The notes beneath the pieces are model-generated. The model made no database searches and was not told the DNA's origin. It saw only the letters and a list, made by a program, of their open reading frames with translations. The position numbers were made by a program, and so were the translations under genes. Shown here one piece after another: positions 46,714-58,779 of a stretch of 64,000 nt of DNA (the stretch's first letter is position 1; each line of letters begins with the position of its first letter). The DNA is taken from contig JAUGWO010000063.1 of the NCBI GenBank assembly GCA_049724395.1, positions 62,001 to 126,000 on the forward strand, in the 5' to 3' direction. Origin of the DNA: Spongospora subterranea f. sp. subterranea (taxonomy: Eukaryota > Endomyxa: Phytomyxea > Phytomyxea > Plasmodiophorida).

Positions 46714-47639
46714 CTATTAGATGCGATTTGGTCACTCGACCTCCCGCCGCCTTCAAATGTCAACCTTTCCTCAGCGTATCATCTGACCCTATGTCGCTGA
46801 TAATACGCTCCGAATTCCACGAACTTGTATCGCCCAGGTCTCATTGGTTCGTTCTGGTAATTGTGCACAATCAAACAGATTAGCGACGTGCTGCAATTGC
46901 AACAATGCAGATTGGTGATTAACTTTTATAATTCGTTTTACAATGTCGTGTTTCAGACGAAGAATTAGGTGATATGGCGAGGTCCTGCGCCAGGGCCATT
47001 GAAACCATCACGAAGTCCAACGTCAAATGGAAACACTGAGTTCTAGAAAAGTGGTTTTCGAGTCCATAAGGGGGCTTGTTCGTTGACGAGGAGACAACCT
47101 CGATACATAAACAATCAGCTGGTTTGTGTTGAAGCGACATAACTGGCTCAATGGTGTTCCATAAGGGAATATCCCCAGTGTCCCGATGGTGTTTGGGGTT
47201 TTAGTGTGTCGGGTGAATATCAACCACACAACCATTGAGTCGGTGATGACACATCGCCAACGTGTAGAGAAGGGTTCTTATCGCCAACCTTATGGGTCTG
47301 TGCCCGGATGACGAGCGATCGTCGGATGGCCCTAGCGTAGATATGGGAACTACAGACCAAAACACGTATTGAACGCATAAACAAACAAAACCGCTTCTTC
47401 GTTCAGTATAACGTCCGACCGAGTTGATCAAATTGCAGGTTGGCGATAAGGGCTATGAGCACGTGAACTTGAGGAGGGGAACCTTCCGATCTGCTGTCGT
47501 GGTTTTGACCAACGTTCGTATTCACTGGAGCCTGTTCAAATTAGCTCCATATGGATGTCCAGCACAGTTTCGAAATCTCGTCACGCCATCTCAAAATCCA
47601 TCTGCCCGGCGGTTTGCATCATATGCCCCTGATCCACGA
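46714..47639. other. Unassigned stretch
   Basis: About 930 bases with overlapping short frames on both strands (longest 81 residues) and no motif I can name. Composition is like that of the neighbouring repeat-rich DNA. Confidence 0.3.
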
Positions 47640-47880
47640 GGGGACCGTTGGTCCATGATCGTTGCCTAGCGAGGCGAATTGCGGATCACTATATCTGGCC
47701 ATGAACGGCACGCCATCATACGAGAATTGCTTGCAGACATCTTCTGTAATGTTCAGTGTCGAGTCGCCATAGAACCTAAGTCGAGAAAAATGGCAGGTTG
47801 AGGATCTTTTCGTATGTAATCCTCAACAGTAAAAACGTGGTCCGAATTGACCGCAACAATACGGAAGGGCCCGGGTCCAG
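47640..47880 (-). mobile_element. Ty3/Gypsy LTR-retrotransposon fossil (3' end of pol)
   Basis: A short remnant resembling the end of a chromovirus-type Ty3/Gypsy polyprotein: the region after integrase (PGPFRIVAVNSDHVFTVEDY) and the start of the following segment (RFYGDSTLNITEDV). Only these parts are seen; LTRs and the rest of pol were not found nearby. It is broken and truncated, and looks old. Confidence 0.55.
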
Positions 47881-49914
47881 AGAACCTTCAGCTTATTTTT
47901 TGAAGCATTTGAAGTATTTTTGATACTAGGATAAAATCTCACACAGAGAAGTTTAGGTGCTTAACCTTATTTCGCCTGGAATTTTCAGCTAGACGCCGTC
48001 GATCACGATTCTCCCCGACATGTTTATGCCACTTTTGCAGGGCTTGGCGAAGGTCCTCCACTAAAGCAAACAGTTGACCCGAATTCAGAGGGACAGAAAC
48101 AATGGATTGAGAATTCGGGGTTCCATATAGAAATTAAACTAACTTTTACTATTCTCAGATGATTCATTCCACCCCTCCACATAATATCGAACCTCCTTTC
48201 AGTGTTTACTCTCTTCCCTAATCTCTGTCATAATTAATCCCCCGATATCACTTGCCCTCAGTTTGAAATTTCTTTCCTTCCCAAATTCATCTCCACCCCT
48301 CCAAAACATGTTTTTTCAAAACACCAAGCTCTAAGCTCTGTCAATGGGACGGATTCTGGCAACAAAATGTCTGAAAGCACGTATGAAGAACCTGACCAAA
48401 GTACTGTTCTTGAAAAAATTTACCGATTTTTCAACACCAGTGATTATGATGAAATAATTTTGCTTTAGTCGCAAATGGTCCTTCAAGTAGTGTGTTTGCT
48501 TGAAGTGAAACTTCACTACTTGCTTGTTCAATGTCGACGCCATAGACAACAATGCGGATTGCTTCATTCAGCATTTGGGAGTCGATATCTGAACATTCCG
48601 GTGCTGTGGTTAGCTTGCCTTCTCATGCTGTCGTAAAACGCTATTTGACCTGTGGTTGTCCAGGCTGAACACGATTTTCACGCCTGCAGCTGGTGCATCC
48701 CTTTTGTAGCTTGGCTGGACGTGTCGTTAGACGGAAATGAATTTCTAACATCTGCATTCGTTATATGTCGGCCGCGTTGGGCTGGCCCACGTACTGGGAG
48801 CTAGAACTAAACAGACACCGGTGCCTTCCCCTGCCCATGAAGTTTCAAGAACTTCTTGAGACGATCGTGTATTCAGCAGATTGCTTATCGCTAAACGAGT
48901 TCGTTTGAAAAGATTGGGAATGTGTGTCGCGAAAGCAACAAGATGCTTGAAATCGGACATGAGTGTGGGTGAAACGAGTGGATTCATCTCGTGAATAAGT
49001 TGATTTGAGCATATGCATCAGCGACAACGTCATATTGATCATTCATTGCTTGTGGTTGGATCCGACCACGTTCTGACCGAGATGCTGTGATCAAATTCAG
49101 TCTAACTAGGGCCATGGGGAACAATGGATGATGTTGGCACCGCCGATTGCGAGGGCGATAACGCTAAGCTGGAGCTGCACGACAATATCGTTTTGCTCCA
49201 GAGTAAGCATCGCTTCGAGTAGCTTTACGTTCTCGACAATACAAGTTTCATCGTCGGCAATCGGCGTGCGATTCTCACCAGAAGTCAATCGTTGAGCTGA
49301 ATGAAGTATCTGTCGACAATGTTTTCATTGTAAGCGCTGTATCTGATTAAATCACACCCTTTCATCAGTTGTGAGACAATACCACTTCTCAAGAGTGCAG
49401 TTTATGACCACAATCGTGCAGCCGCGTCATTGACGATTTATATCGACCGAGCAATCTCAACTCAATTATAGACGGTGAAGGACGACGTTTTTACTCAGTA
49501 CCGACATGTATTGGAGTGCGAACTGTGCCATAGAATTGAGTGTTGACTTGGAGATAGAATTGGATTCATTGATTGAGTTGCTAATTCTCCACCGTTTGGC
49601 ACGTAATCCGGTCGAGGGGAAGTCGTTGTGTAATATATATAGCGACACTCAAAGAAGGAGTCGTTTGACAACTTTATATAATGAACTTTGGACGAAATGA
49701 CGTCGGCTGAGAGAGTATGGCGTTGAAAAGCGCTTGACGATCTGAATCGTCAACGTCGTCCGACCCTGAATATGTCAGTCATCAACAGGGACGATGAAAA
49801 CGACAAACAATATCAATCATAGAACGAGATAGAATGTGAAAATCATCTGCAGAATGTCAAGTGGCCTTTAAGAGCGAATTGGAAAGCAAAACGATGTGAA
49901 GGCGCATGATGGTT
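47881..49914. other. 2-kb region, no secure gene
   Basis: AT-rich, with short frames only. Minus-strand stretches such as LNEAIRIVVYGVDIEQASSE (about 48500-48560) and ADDETCIVENVKLLEAMLTL (about 49190-49260) look protein-like but cannot be assigned. Likely decayed mobile-element DNA. Confidence 0.35.
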
Positions 49915-52900
49915 TCAGGAAGAAGTCCGAGACACGAGAACAAACACAATGATCCAACGAGAAAACGGGCAATTACGCGGCCATCGATCAGGAGAATCGA
50001 CAATCTGATCGTCGTCAACCACATCACCGATTTCGGGGATCGATCGCTCATCGTCACGCTTACCCTTGATCGCTGACCATCGATTACCGTTTGAACACGA
50101 CTCACCACAGTCCAACCAATGTACCTGATGGCCCTCTACCTGTTTCGCTGTGAACTTGACCTGGTGACGCCATCACGTTGCAGGGCCCTGATGCACCGAC
50201 GTTACACGACGCTGTGGTAACGTTACCTGACGTTGCATTGGAACGTCGGTAAACCTGAACCGGCGCGACACATTACCTGGAATGGTTTCGTCGCTGGGCG
50301 ATGCTTGGTCGGCGCGCTCCTTTCCGAACATCGACGATAGGATCTATGTGACAGATGGGCGTTGATGGCGATAACGGGCGTCAACAGTGAAGGTGGACAT
50401 ACCTGTGAATAGTCATACTCGAGTTCCGTCCTAGGGACCGGGCCCAGTTTGAGCTTCTCTGAGAAAACACATATATCACGTGATCTGCTAATCAATAAAC
50501 GTGAAAACATCAATGCAAATATATTGCCACTTGACAGACACATCTTTGTCCATTGGTCAGACACGGAGATAACAGGTCAGAAGATAAAGATGCTGAAAAT
50601 GGCGATGAAAGTACCAACGTACTGAGAATAAGGTCCTGTTGAGTCAGATAATCCGATTCTGGATCATCGCCAAACTGTGTGTGTAAAACGGAGGTCGTTC
50701 CCAATAGCACCGATGTGTGTAAAGAACACTCTAAACAGATAACTGCCTGGATCGCGTCACATGGCAAAACACGATCCCGAAACATCAATCGAGCGTGCGC
50801 TAACAGCGTAGGAAAATCCCGTTATTAACAGCATTGAATTTTTGATTGTGAACGAAAAAAGGCAGAACACAAATCCAGAATAATATTTAGACAAAGGTCT
50901 ATGAGTTGTTTTGGGTGATTTTAGCTAAATTCCTTGAACAGATTTTTAAGCTCGTTGAGACCAATAAAACGACAGAAATTCATGGTGCGAAGGCAATGAA
51001 AAAAAAGTTGGAAAACTGCTGGTCCGGATAAGATGGAGAAAGGATGGGTGAACTTGGGACAAGGTACGACGAAAAGGAACCTGATGAACACACCTTGGGC
51101 TAACCGGATTAGGCTCTCCATAAGGCGAATCGTGGTCCGTCCAGCCGTAGTCGAGCGATGAGTTCCGGCGTTGTAATTGATAATAACGGGTTAATATCTA
51201 TGAAGCCATACGAGGAGGTCACTGAATGGTCAACGAGGGCGTAAAACATTTGAGAAACCATTTCAACAGGTGAACAGCGAATTGCCGAAAAACAAAATAG
51301 GGAAACAGAAACCGTGAAATGGATTACAAGTTGGCTGAATGGCGTCATGGTCGGTTTTAAAGTCTTAATGAGTTCGAAATAGGAGCGCAACTTGGTGAAC
51401 GGCCACGAAGTTGATACGGGTGTGGGAGAAGGAGGGCAGGGAGCGTGTTCGTCAAGCGGGGCACGATCCAGAGAGTTCATAACATGTGTCGCCACTTGTT
51501 CATCCCATCCAGCATCACGACTGTCCAACAATAACACTGAAGACACACCCAAACGATGATTCAGATGTTTTCATGAGCGCGCGCAGCTGAACCAGAAACA
51601 CAAACGTTGTAAACAACAGCAGGATTGAGCAACATGAATTGAACGAAATGACGGAAAATACAGCAGGATTCGATGCCACTTACTGATCATGTCAAATCGG
51701 CTCAATAATGGCGACTCAATCCCAAGATTACTGGGCAGGTCTTTGGTCGCATCAAACGTTCCCTGACATCACATAGACAATGATGAGCCACTCAGGCAGG
51801 ATATCGAAAAAAGAAGACTACAGATAAAACGCAACCAACAGTGGACAACCAAAAAAAAATTCACGATGTCCGATGTAATGGAACAGAGTCGACCAAGGAA
51901 GGGCGATCGTGAACGAAATGAAAGGCGATCCGCAGTGTCGAAGACAGACCTTTGGGTTCATGGCAGCGATGACCGTACAGCGAGTATTAAGCGTGCAGAC
52001 AATACCGGCCTTGGCGACACCTGGAATTGGGAGCCCAATGTTGAGAACAGTTCCGAACCCGAGACATTCACATAGACCAACAAAACTTGACAGAAATCAA
52101 ACAATCAAAACAATCAACGAACGTTTTTTTGAAATTGAACGACAATAAAATGTCGAGAAATCAATTCGAAACCGGAAAATATTGACTGCTATCCAAAAAA
52201 TTCTCAACGAAATTGGAAATTCGTGGACATTATGATGTTGTTGTACTTAATGTTTGCTGTTCCATGGCTTCATGGATTGAGGCGCGATCCGTAACCCGAA
52301 TAGATCCGAATTCATCGATGCAGCAGACCCCACAATCGGCAAGAACCAGGGCGCCAGCCTCCAGGGCCATCTCACCGTCTCCATCTCGGATACAGGCCGC
52401 CGTCAGACCCGCGGCCGTCGTACCGATTCCTATTCGACAAGATCACGTCATCATGAGATATTGCGAAAAGTTTACAGAACAGCAAACAAGCCAAGTTGCC
52501 GGTCCAAACTTGCTGACAAGTTCAACAATAAAACAACGATGATCAGCGACGATATTCTATGAGAAATGGAAACTTCTAGAGCAATGAAAATAACGGTCGG
52601 TTTAGAAATCGCAGGGAGAGAAGTGATAATAGTTGAAAATGAGATAATTGGCTCAAAGCACGACAATAGACAAAACCATTTCAGGGAATTAAGGTTAATG
52701 GGCGCCTTAATTACCCCGGATCAGGCGAAACAGACATCAACGTAAGAGTGGAAGAGATAAGCCACAATACCGGTTGTGAGAATTGAGCGAGAGGACATTC
52801 GAGTGACGTACTGAAGGAGCTGCGATTTACCGGTCCCTGGAGACCCAACTAACAGCAGATGGCTCTAGAACCACATGCAACACAAAATTCAATGGCAACC

Positions 52901-55439
52901 GGGATATGAACAGGCATCGCAAAGATGGAGCGAAACCAAGTGCTGATCGAGTAGCACATTTGTCAAAGGATTGATGAAGAAAAAAACTAGCCAGAAACGT
53001 AACCGTTGATAAATAATCAAACGATTATGGAAATATTTGTAAATAACTATGATCCGACGTCAAAGAGCGTTGATGGGATCGTTAACATAAACAATGTTGG
53101 GCAAGAGCCTGGAGGGAAAGGAAATGGACAGCGGTGGCGTTGTTTCCGCCTGATTTACCTCGCCGCGTAGCTGCATCCCATCCCCGTGCTGGTAGTTCTT
53201 AGGACAGCCGCCAGTAATCGCCAACGCCAGCGCCAGCTTTACCATCGACAGCGCGTAGAGCTCCGGGCAGATCGACCCGACAATCAGGTTACGCGCAGAC
53301 AGGAACGCGTTGCGCTGAGCGTGATCCATCCAGAATTCACCTGATCACGAACAGAATTGCCGAAATTATGTATTTTTTTACAAAAACTAATACGTGTTCC
53401 ACGAACTCAACGAATTTTTTCTTCTGAATAAAAAAACAAACTGAGCCAATCTAGAAACAAAACTGTGAACGGTTTGGCAAAAGATATTGTTTGATGATAA
53501 TTGATGAAAAACGTTTGAGCAATACAGAATTCTTTCCGGAAGCAATGCGACTCTGATGGAGGAGTGGCGTTGCAGTCGACGTTGATGGCTTCGATGAACA
53601 ATCGAAGCTCGCAGGCCCGTTGCGGCTGTAAGCGGCCCCATTGGCTGCGTACGATTCCTGAGCAGCGCATGGAAATGAACGAGCAGACACAACTCATGAA
53701 GAATATAGAAACCGTCATTTTGAAGAACACCAACTAATCCGCGGGACAAACAAAAATATCGTAACGAGAAAGTATTTGCCAGATAAAGCGAGGTTGATGC
53801 AGTTCTGACTGGTACCTGTAATAATGGCGTCAGCCCCTGCCTGTATACAGTCCACAAGATCGTGCTGTAGGACTACACGAATAGATCGAGGAATCGACCC
53901 CATTGACAGATTTTTGACCTAAGAGCGCATTTAATCCTAAAGTGTTCATGAGCGGAGCCGGTTCAGTGCTGAAGTGATCTTATGAAGTTAACACTGGTCT
54001 GGAAGTGTTGCGAAAACATGGATACAAGTTCAAGAAACCTGTTGCCCAAGAACGAAACACAATGCCGTCAAGACTTTGAAATTGTGAGAAAACAACAACG
54101 TGAAAACAGCATGATAATCTGATCTGAATGTGCAATCCGACCTTCTCTTGAATTCGTATTTCTTGATAATCATGACATATTCTGGATCCTTCCAAGAACC
54201 TATAAAACACACCTACCGGTTTGAGACACCAAATCAAGAAGCTTTTCCCAGACTCTCTTCGGGTGTGATGATTTTGAAAGGAAACGCTATGAACTTTGTA
54301 CCTGAAACTTTTAGAGCGACAACGCTTTTTCAAAGTTGAGGTTGATGGACACGCTGTTGGGACCTCGATTGTTGATCCTGTTTCCAGCTCCGATCGGATC
54401 GTAAATTTGGCTCCGCACCCGTCGCATTCGTACTGACGTTCGCTCTCCAACATTCGCACCGCTCCGGTTCGAACAACGGTCCCGTGCAGGTCAACAAGAT
54501 GGCCATGATCATCGCTACGAATCTCTGTATTGGGGCAATCAACAGCGAGCACATCTAACCCGACCGAACAAAGACAAGTAAAACCACAAGGAAAAACTAC
54601 GACCATGGTGATAGCACACCGTCAACCGTTGGACTCAATTAATCAACAGAATTTGGTTGGAAGATTGACGAGTTTAGAACGATAATCGAACACACAGTGG
54701 GAAGCGACATCTTACTGACCAGAGACGCTACGACGAGTGGCAAAAGTATCCATTGGTAAGGAGAATGGGCGTAGATGGCAATTGCTTTTGACGGTGAGGT
54801 CGGGGTCGGGCGATTCCGTCTCCAAGATCTCCTGTTGGGCTTGGGCCAAACCACAATCGAATTGGCGCAACATCAACGTCGGGTCGCTCCAAAGACGATG
54901 CGCTAAATCCGCATTGAAATCTAAAAGCTGCAAATAACTGCAAAAAGTTAACTCCACGATTGTGTGAAACCAGAGGGCAGATACGTTCTATAAAAAGTTC
55001 GCCCAGGACAACAATTGTTTGAATATGGTCCAAATATTGAACGCGCGATCGAAGGGAGCATAAAATGAGCTATTGCCCACACCACACCGAATATAACAGG
55101 AATAATATTGAAAATTTAGTTTTTGCCAGTTTGTCTAACCTGGAACCACGGCGATGACATCAAGCGAAAACATCAAAGAAAAATGTCAAATGGAGCGTAA
55201 ATCGTTATCCAATGGCAATGATGAACGGGAGGACTCACGAAAACCACAGATCAGGAAAAAGCGGCTGAGGTAGGAACAAATATTTCATTGAAGAAAATAC
55301 GACAACAAATCACAGACTTGACGCGGATGGAATAATGCAATGACGGATCTGGAGAGCGCATCATGGCCAGGATGTCGGAGCGGGCATACTCTAACAGATA
55401 TTCCGTAACGCATGCCACGATGGCGCCATCGTCGCCCAT
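49915..55439 (-). CDS. MCM9: MCM9 DNA helicase
   Basis: MCM-family AAA+ helicase which, with MCM8 and HROB in other eukaryotes, acts in homologous recombination and interstrand-crosslink repair. About 18 exons. Identifiable parts: N-terminal [20 protein letters not shown] (55370-55430); OB fold with [20 protein letters not shown] and a zinc site [24 protein letters not shown], then [20 protein letters not shown] and [40 protein letters not shown]; Walker [19 protein letters not shown] (near 52845); [20 protein letters not shown] (Walker B, 52262-52432); [30 protein letters not shown] (arginine finger, near 51690); [14 protein letters not shown] and [11 protein letters not shown]. The order and the sequence [13 protein letters not shown] identify MCM9 rather than MCM2-8. 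An acidic tail ([20 protein letters not shown]) ends near 49915. One frame disagreement occurs near 51150 (see findings). Confidence 0.88.
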
Positions 55440-57890
55440 GACCGGACACCCAGGCAGAATCCGCGCTTTACAGCAAATTCACGGGAGATCGCGTCAGGGC
55501 CCGTGGCTGAGCAAACAATGGGGAGCGGCGGCGTTTGATCGCGCGCACTTGGAACCGTGAAAACGACACGCTAAACCGTCGTGCTGTTATTCCTCAGATC
55601 TCAACAACACTGCTCTTCTGTCAGCCATCTGCCAGATCCTTCCTGATAGGGCATTTTTGTTCGAATCCATGGAGTTCTTATTTCCACCAATTCCCCATGG
55701 CCAAACTGTTCAGTCGTTGCCTGACGAAGATGATGCATTTTTTCAAGTCCGACAATAATGGAGATTTCTTCGTACTCGGTCTCGCTAGGATTTCAAGCCA
55801 AAATCCCATTCATCTCTGCCCAACTCCCCAAGGCGATGGGCAGACGATTGATGGAAGCCGTTGTTCCCAGCACCAAGCAAGATGGAAGAGGTTCACAGCC
55901 GGCTCAATTCAGTGCCGATACCACAGATCAGCTCCCGCTCCAACTTTTAACACATTGACTTGACCCCAACCCCGTTGATTTTGTCTCGCGCCGGTCTCGA
56001 CTTGATCACCACTCGACTGTGGTAATAAACTTCTCGTACCGGCTCTCACGTCCTGACTGCGTCCTAATTCCAGCGCCACTCCAAGAAAACCTACTGTCAA
56101 CTGGGTCGGCTTCGGCTCAAATTGTCAGCGTAATATGCCCATGCTTTTTCGGTGAAATTTTGCATCAGTCCTGAAGTTTCCCAGGTTCATTCTCAACGTC
56201 TGATGTATTACCATGATAGATCACTCAGTGTTATTCTTGACCTTCATCATCACATTGCATTTCAGTCCTCAACCCATGTCGTATCATCACGACCTGCGCC
56301 GTAACACCGACCTGAACTTCGCATCAAGTGGCAAACATGTTAGGTCTCGGATTTTGATTGGTTCCAAGCGACGTCTCGATCTTGATAAAACTACTGTCAG
56401 TCCCGCCCTGATGATTCTTTGTTGATTGATGACCTTTAATCAATTCGAAAGAAGTGAAGGAGACGACTAAGAGACGTGCATCACTTGTGCGTTACTTGTT
56501 TACGTTGCTCACGCGTCACACTGAACGTGCGTTACACTCCAGTCGCTCAACCACTGTGTGCTCTTGGAGTCGCAGTTTATGATACCTTCCACGATCTCTT
56601 CCTCTTATTTCTTTCAAACCTGTTCATTGTTTCAAGTGATTCCTTTACAGAATGTTGACGTTTGTGTGTTTTCAGATATCAGTCAAAAATGTCAAAATCT
56701 GGTTGATACGATTAGTTTCGCCAAATAACGGAATTGTAATGTGCAAAATCGACGCCTCATCCTTGGCTGACTTTCCAAATGTATTCGATTGACGTCTGTG
56801 CACTCAATTTCCACCATTGAGGTCTGCCGATTTGAGAAACTCGAATACTTCAGCAAACTCAGCCAGGATGTCCCCTCGACTTTACATTTTCAACTCCTTC
56901 TCGTATCATGATGAGGTCTCATCTATCCAGTCGAGTGCCAGCGGCGCTTCTATCTAGCGACTCCACTGCATTACTAGAACAATTACAACGGGTGGCAGGG
57001 TATGACCAGGATGCTTAGCAACATCAGGTGGCGTCGACATAATAGTTGCTATGGGATACTGCTGGGATCTCATATTGAATGTGAAACCAAATTTGAAACA
57101 GATAAAATTTGAAACCGTATTAAACACCGGTATTAATTTCTTGTCGAAACTATAGTGAAAACTTCACTATTTCCCGCGACGGCTGGTTGATTGAGATCAC
57201 AACAAATGTATTGGGGTCAAAATCTCTGGCGAAAGCAAGCATGGGAGGTCGACATTGTTTCGTGAGCACTCTGTTGAGCTCAGAATTCATAATATGTGCA
57301 TTGTATTATAAATTTTGAATTCAAAATTCGAACTAACAGAACATCTCGGTCTTTGAGGTGTTCATATACGGTATTACATCCTTTCGCGATCAATCTTGTC
57401 CCGGCGGCACTTTCGATAACCTAGCATTGATTGTCGTGATTCGCAAACTAACGATATGTCACTGCTACTGTCAAATGAGAATTCATAGCAGATCAGATCT
57501 CTATATCTGTCCAGAATTTTCGTATACCCGGAGCAAGAAATTCCGAAGGGTGAACATGAGGTCAAGGATCAAATTTATAATTTTTCAGAAAATAGAAGTT
57601 CTTCACCTTGGTACTTCCAGGGACACCAGTAGTACTGTATACTAGAAAAAACGAACAAAATTGTTAAACGGAAATATTACGAAAGGTTTGTAACATTCTA
57701 ACCCGCAAGCAACTTCATAAATTGAGGTCTTTGGCGTACTGGCGTATGCCTATGTACGGTGTGAACGAAAGGCACGTGCCCAACGAAACCGACATCGCGG
57801 CGGGGTTACACGACACATTCCCACACAGCCAACAATGCAGCGATCACAGCCAACACCAATGCGAACCAACCCGGTTACATGTAGAGAAGG
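55440..57890. other. 2.4-kb region, no recognised gene
   Basis: Several plus-strand frames between 55535 and 55963 look protein-like in pieces (for example IPFISAQLPKAMGRRLMEAV) but lie in different frames and match no family. 56100-57890 contains only short frames, among them a 95-residue one (57358-57645) without domains. This may be decayed mobile-element DNA. The left end should contain the MCM9 promoter. Confidence 0.35.
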
Positions 57891-57996
57891 ACTCTTGATC
57901 ACCTTGAGATTAGTCGGTACGTTACCTAACGAAACGAAGGTAACATGGCGTCACTGCTAATGTGTGTCGGCGGTTACAGGAGCGGTATCTGGGCTG
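57891..57996 (+). promoter_or_regulatory. GTTAC/GTAAC cluster before the four-TM gene
   Basis: CGGTTACATG, ACGTTACCTAAC and AGGTAACATGG lie within about 70 bases (57881-57948) immediately before the membrane-protein gene, the same word family seen upstream of other genes in this window. Confidence 0.35.
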
Positions 57997-58428
57997 ATGT
58001 TGACTGGGGCTCCGGTCCTAGAACTGGTCCGTTACCAAGCCAGCGGGGACGGCAGTTTCAACGCTAGCGTGGTTGTGTTACTGGCGTGTATCCGGTTTCT
58101 AATCTACGGTATCGTCAGTCTGGTCGTGGAAGCGCGCATACGTTATCTGACGCGTTCAGCGCCGTTCCTGTCCAGCAATCAAGGTCGCGCCATATTCTAT
58201 CTCTGGGTAGCCTGCGACATACGGTCGACGGTTTGGACCCAACTCGCTTCAGATGAACAGGCGTTATGGATAGGATGGTGTCTTACGTTGCTCACTCTTG
58301 CAATGTCGTTGATGAATGTAATGGCAGCTATATTTTTGCCTGTCGCCGCAGCGTCAGAATCCGTCCCAGAAGCACCGGCACCCGTTGCTAACCCTAAGAA
58401 GATATTCGCACTGCAAGCCGCGGTTTAA
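57997..58428 (+). CDS. Small four-TM membrane protein, COPI-associated-like
   Basis: From the ATG at 57997 (MLTGAPVLELVRYQASGDGS) to the stop at 58426-58428, about 143 residues. The frame is open a little further upstream from a GTG at 57964, and a short 5' exon with another ATG is possible. Hydrophobic helices: VVVLLACIRFLIYGIVSLVV, AIFYLWVACDI, and LWIGWCLTLLTLAMSLMNVM with AAIFLPVA. The segment SNQGRAIFYLWVACD recalls the GR.lFY.f.g motif of COPI-associated (COPI_assoc) proteins, which sit in early secretory membranes; I rate this as a tentative family call. A Pro/Ala tail with PKKIFALQAAV ends the protein. Confidence 0.6.
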   Translation: MLTGAPVLELVRYQASGDGSFNASVVVLLACIRFLIYGIVSLVVEARIRYLTRSAPFLSSNQGRAIFYLWVACDIRSTVWTQLASDEQALWIGWCLTLLTLAMSLMNVMAAIFLPVAAASESVPEAPAPVANPKKIFALQAAV

Positions 58429-58779
58429 TCATTTTATCTGACCTGATAAAGAATAAAATCTTGGGATTTAAGTCAATCAACCAGATGTTTATCCGAGAAT
58501 TCTCAGTTTCTGTTGGTTTCACGACACCTCAACTAACGACCGAGATGTCGTTTGAGTTCTTTCCATATTATTCGGTCATTTTTTAGGTTTCTGCCAATTT
58601 AGATATCTAGCGCAGTCTGGATGACCATATTTCACGAATCAAATCCGTTCCGGAATTTGGTCGGATTATTGAAACTTGATATGTTTCGACTAAGTCGCGC
58701 TGAACTTTTGTTTCTGGACGTTTGGCGTTGTGAACTAGATTAAATCTGTGTATAAGTCGTCATGTGATTTGATTACATG
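58429..58779. other. 3' intergenic region between convergent genes
   Basis: 350 bases, AT-rich, no open frame of note. An AATAAA-like GAATAAAATC follows the stop of the four-TM gene by about 20 bases and may be its polyadenylation signal. Confidence 0.4.
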
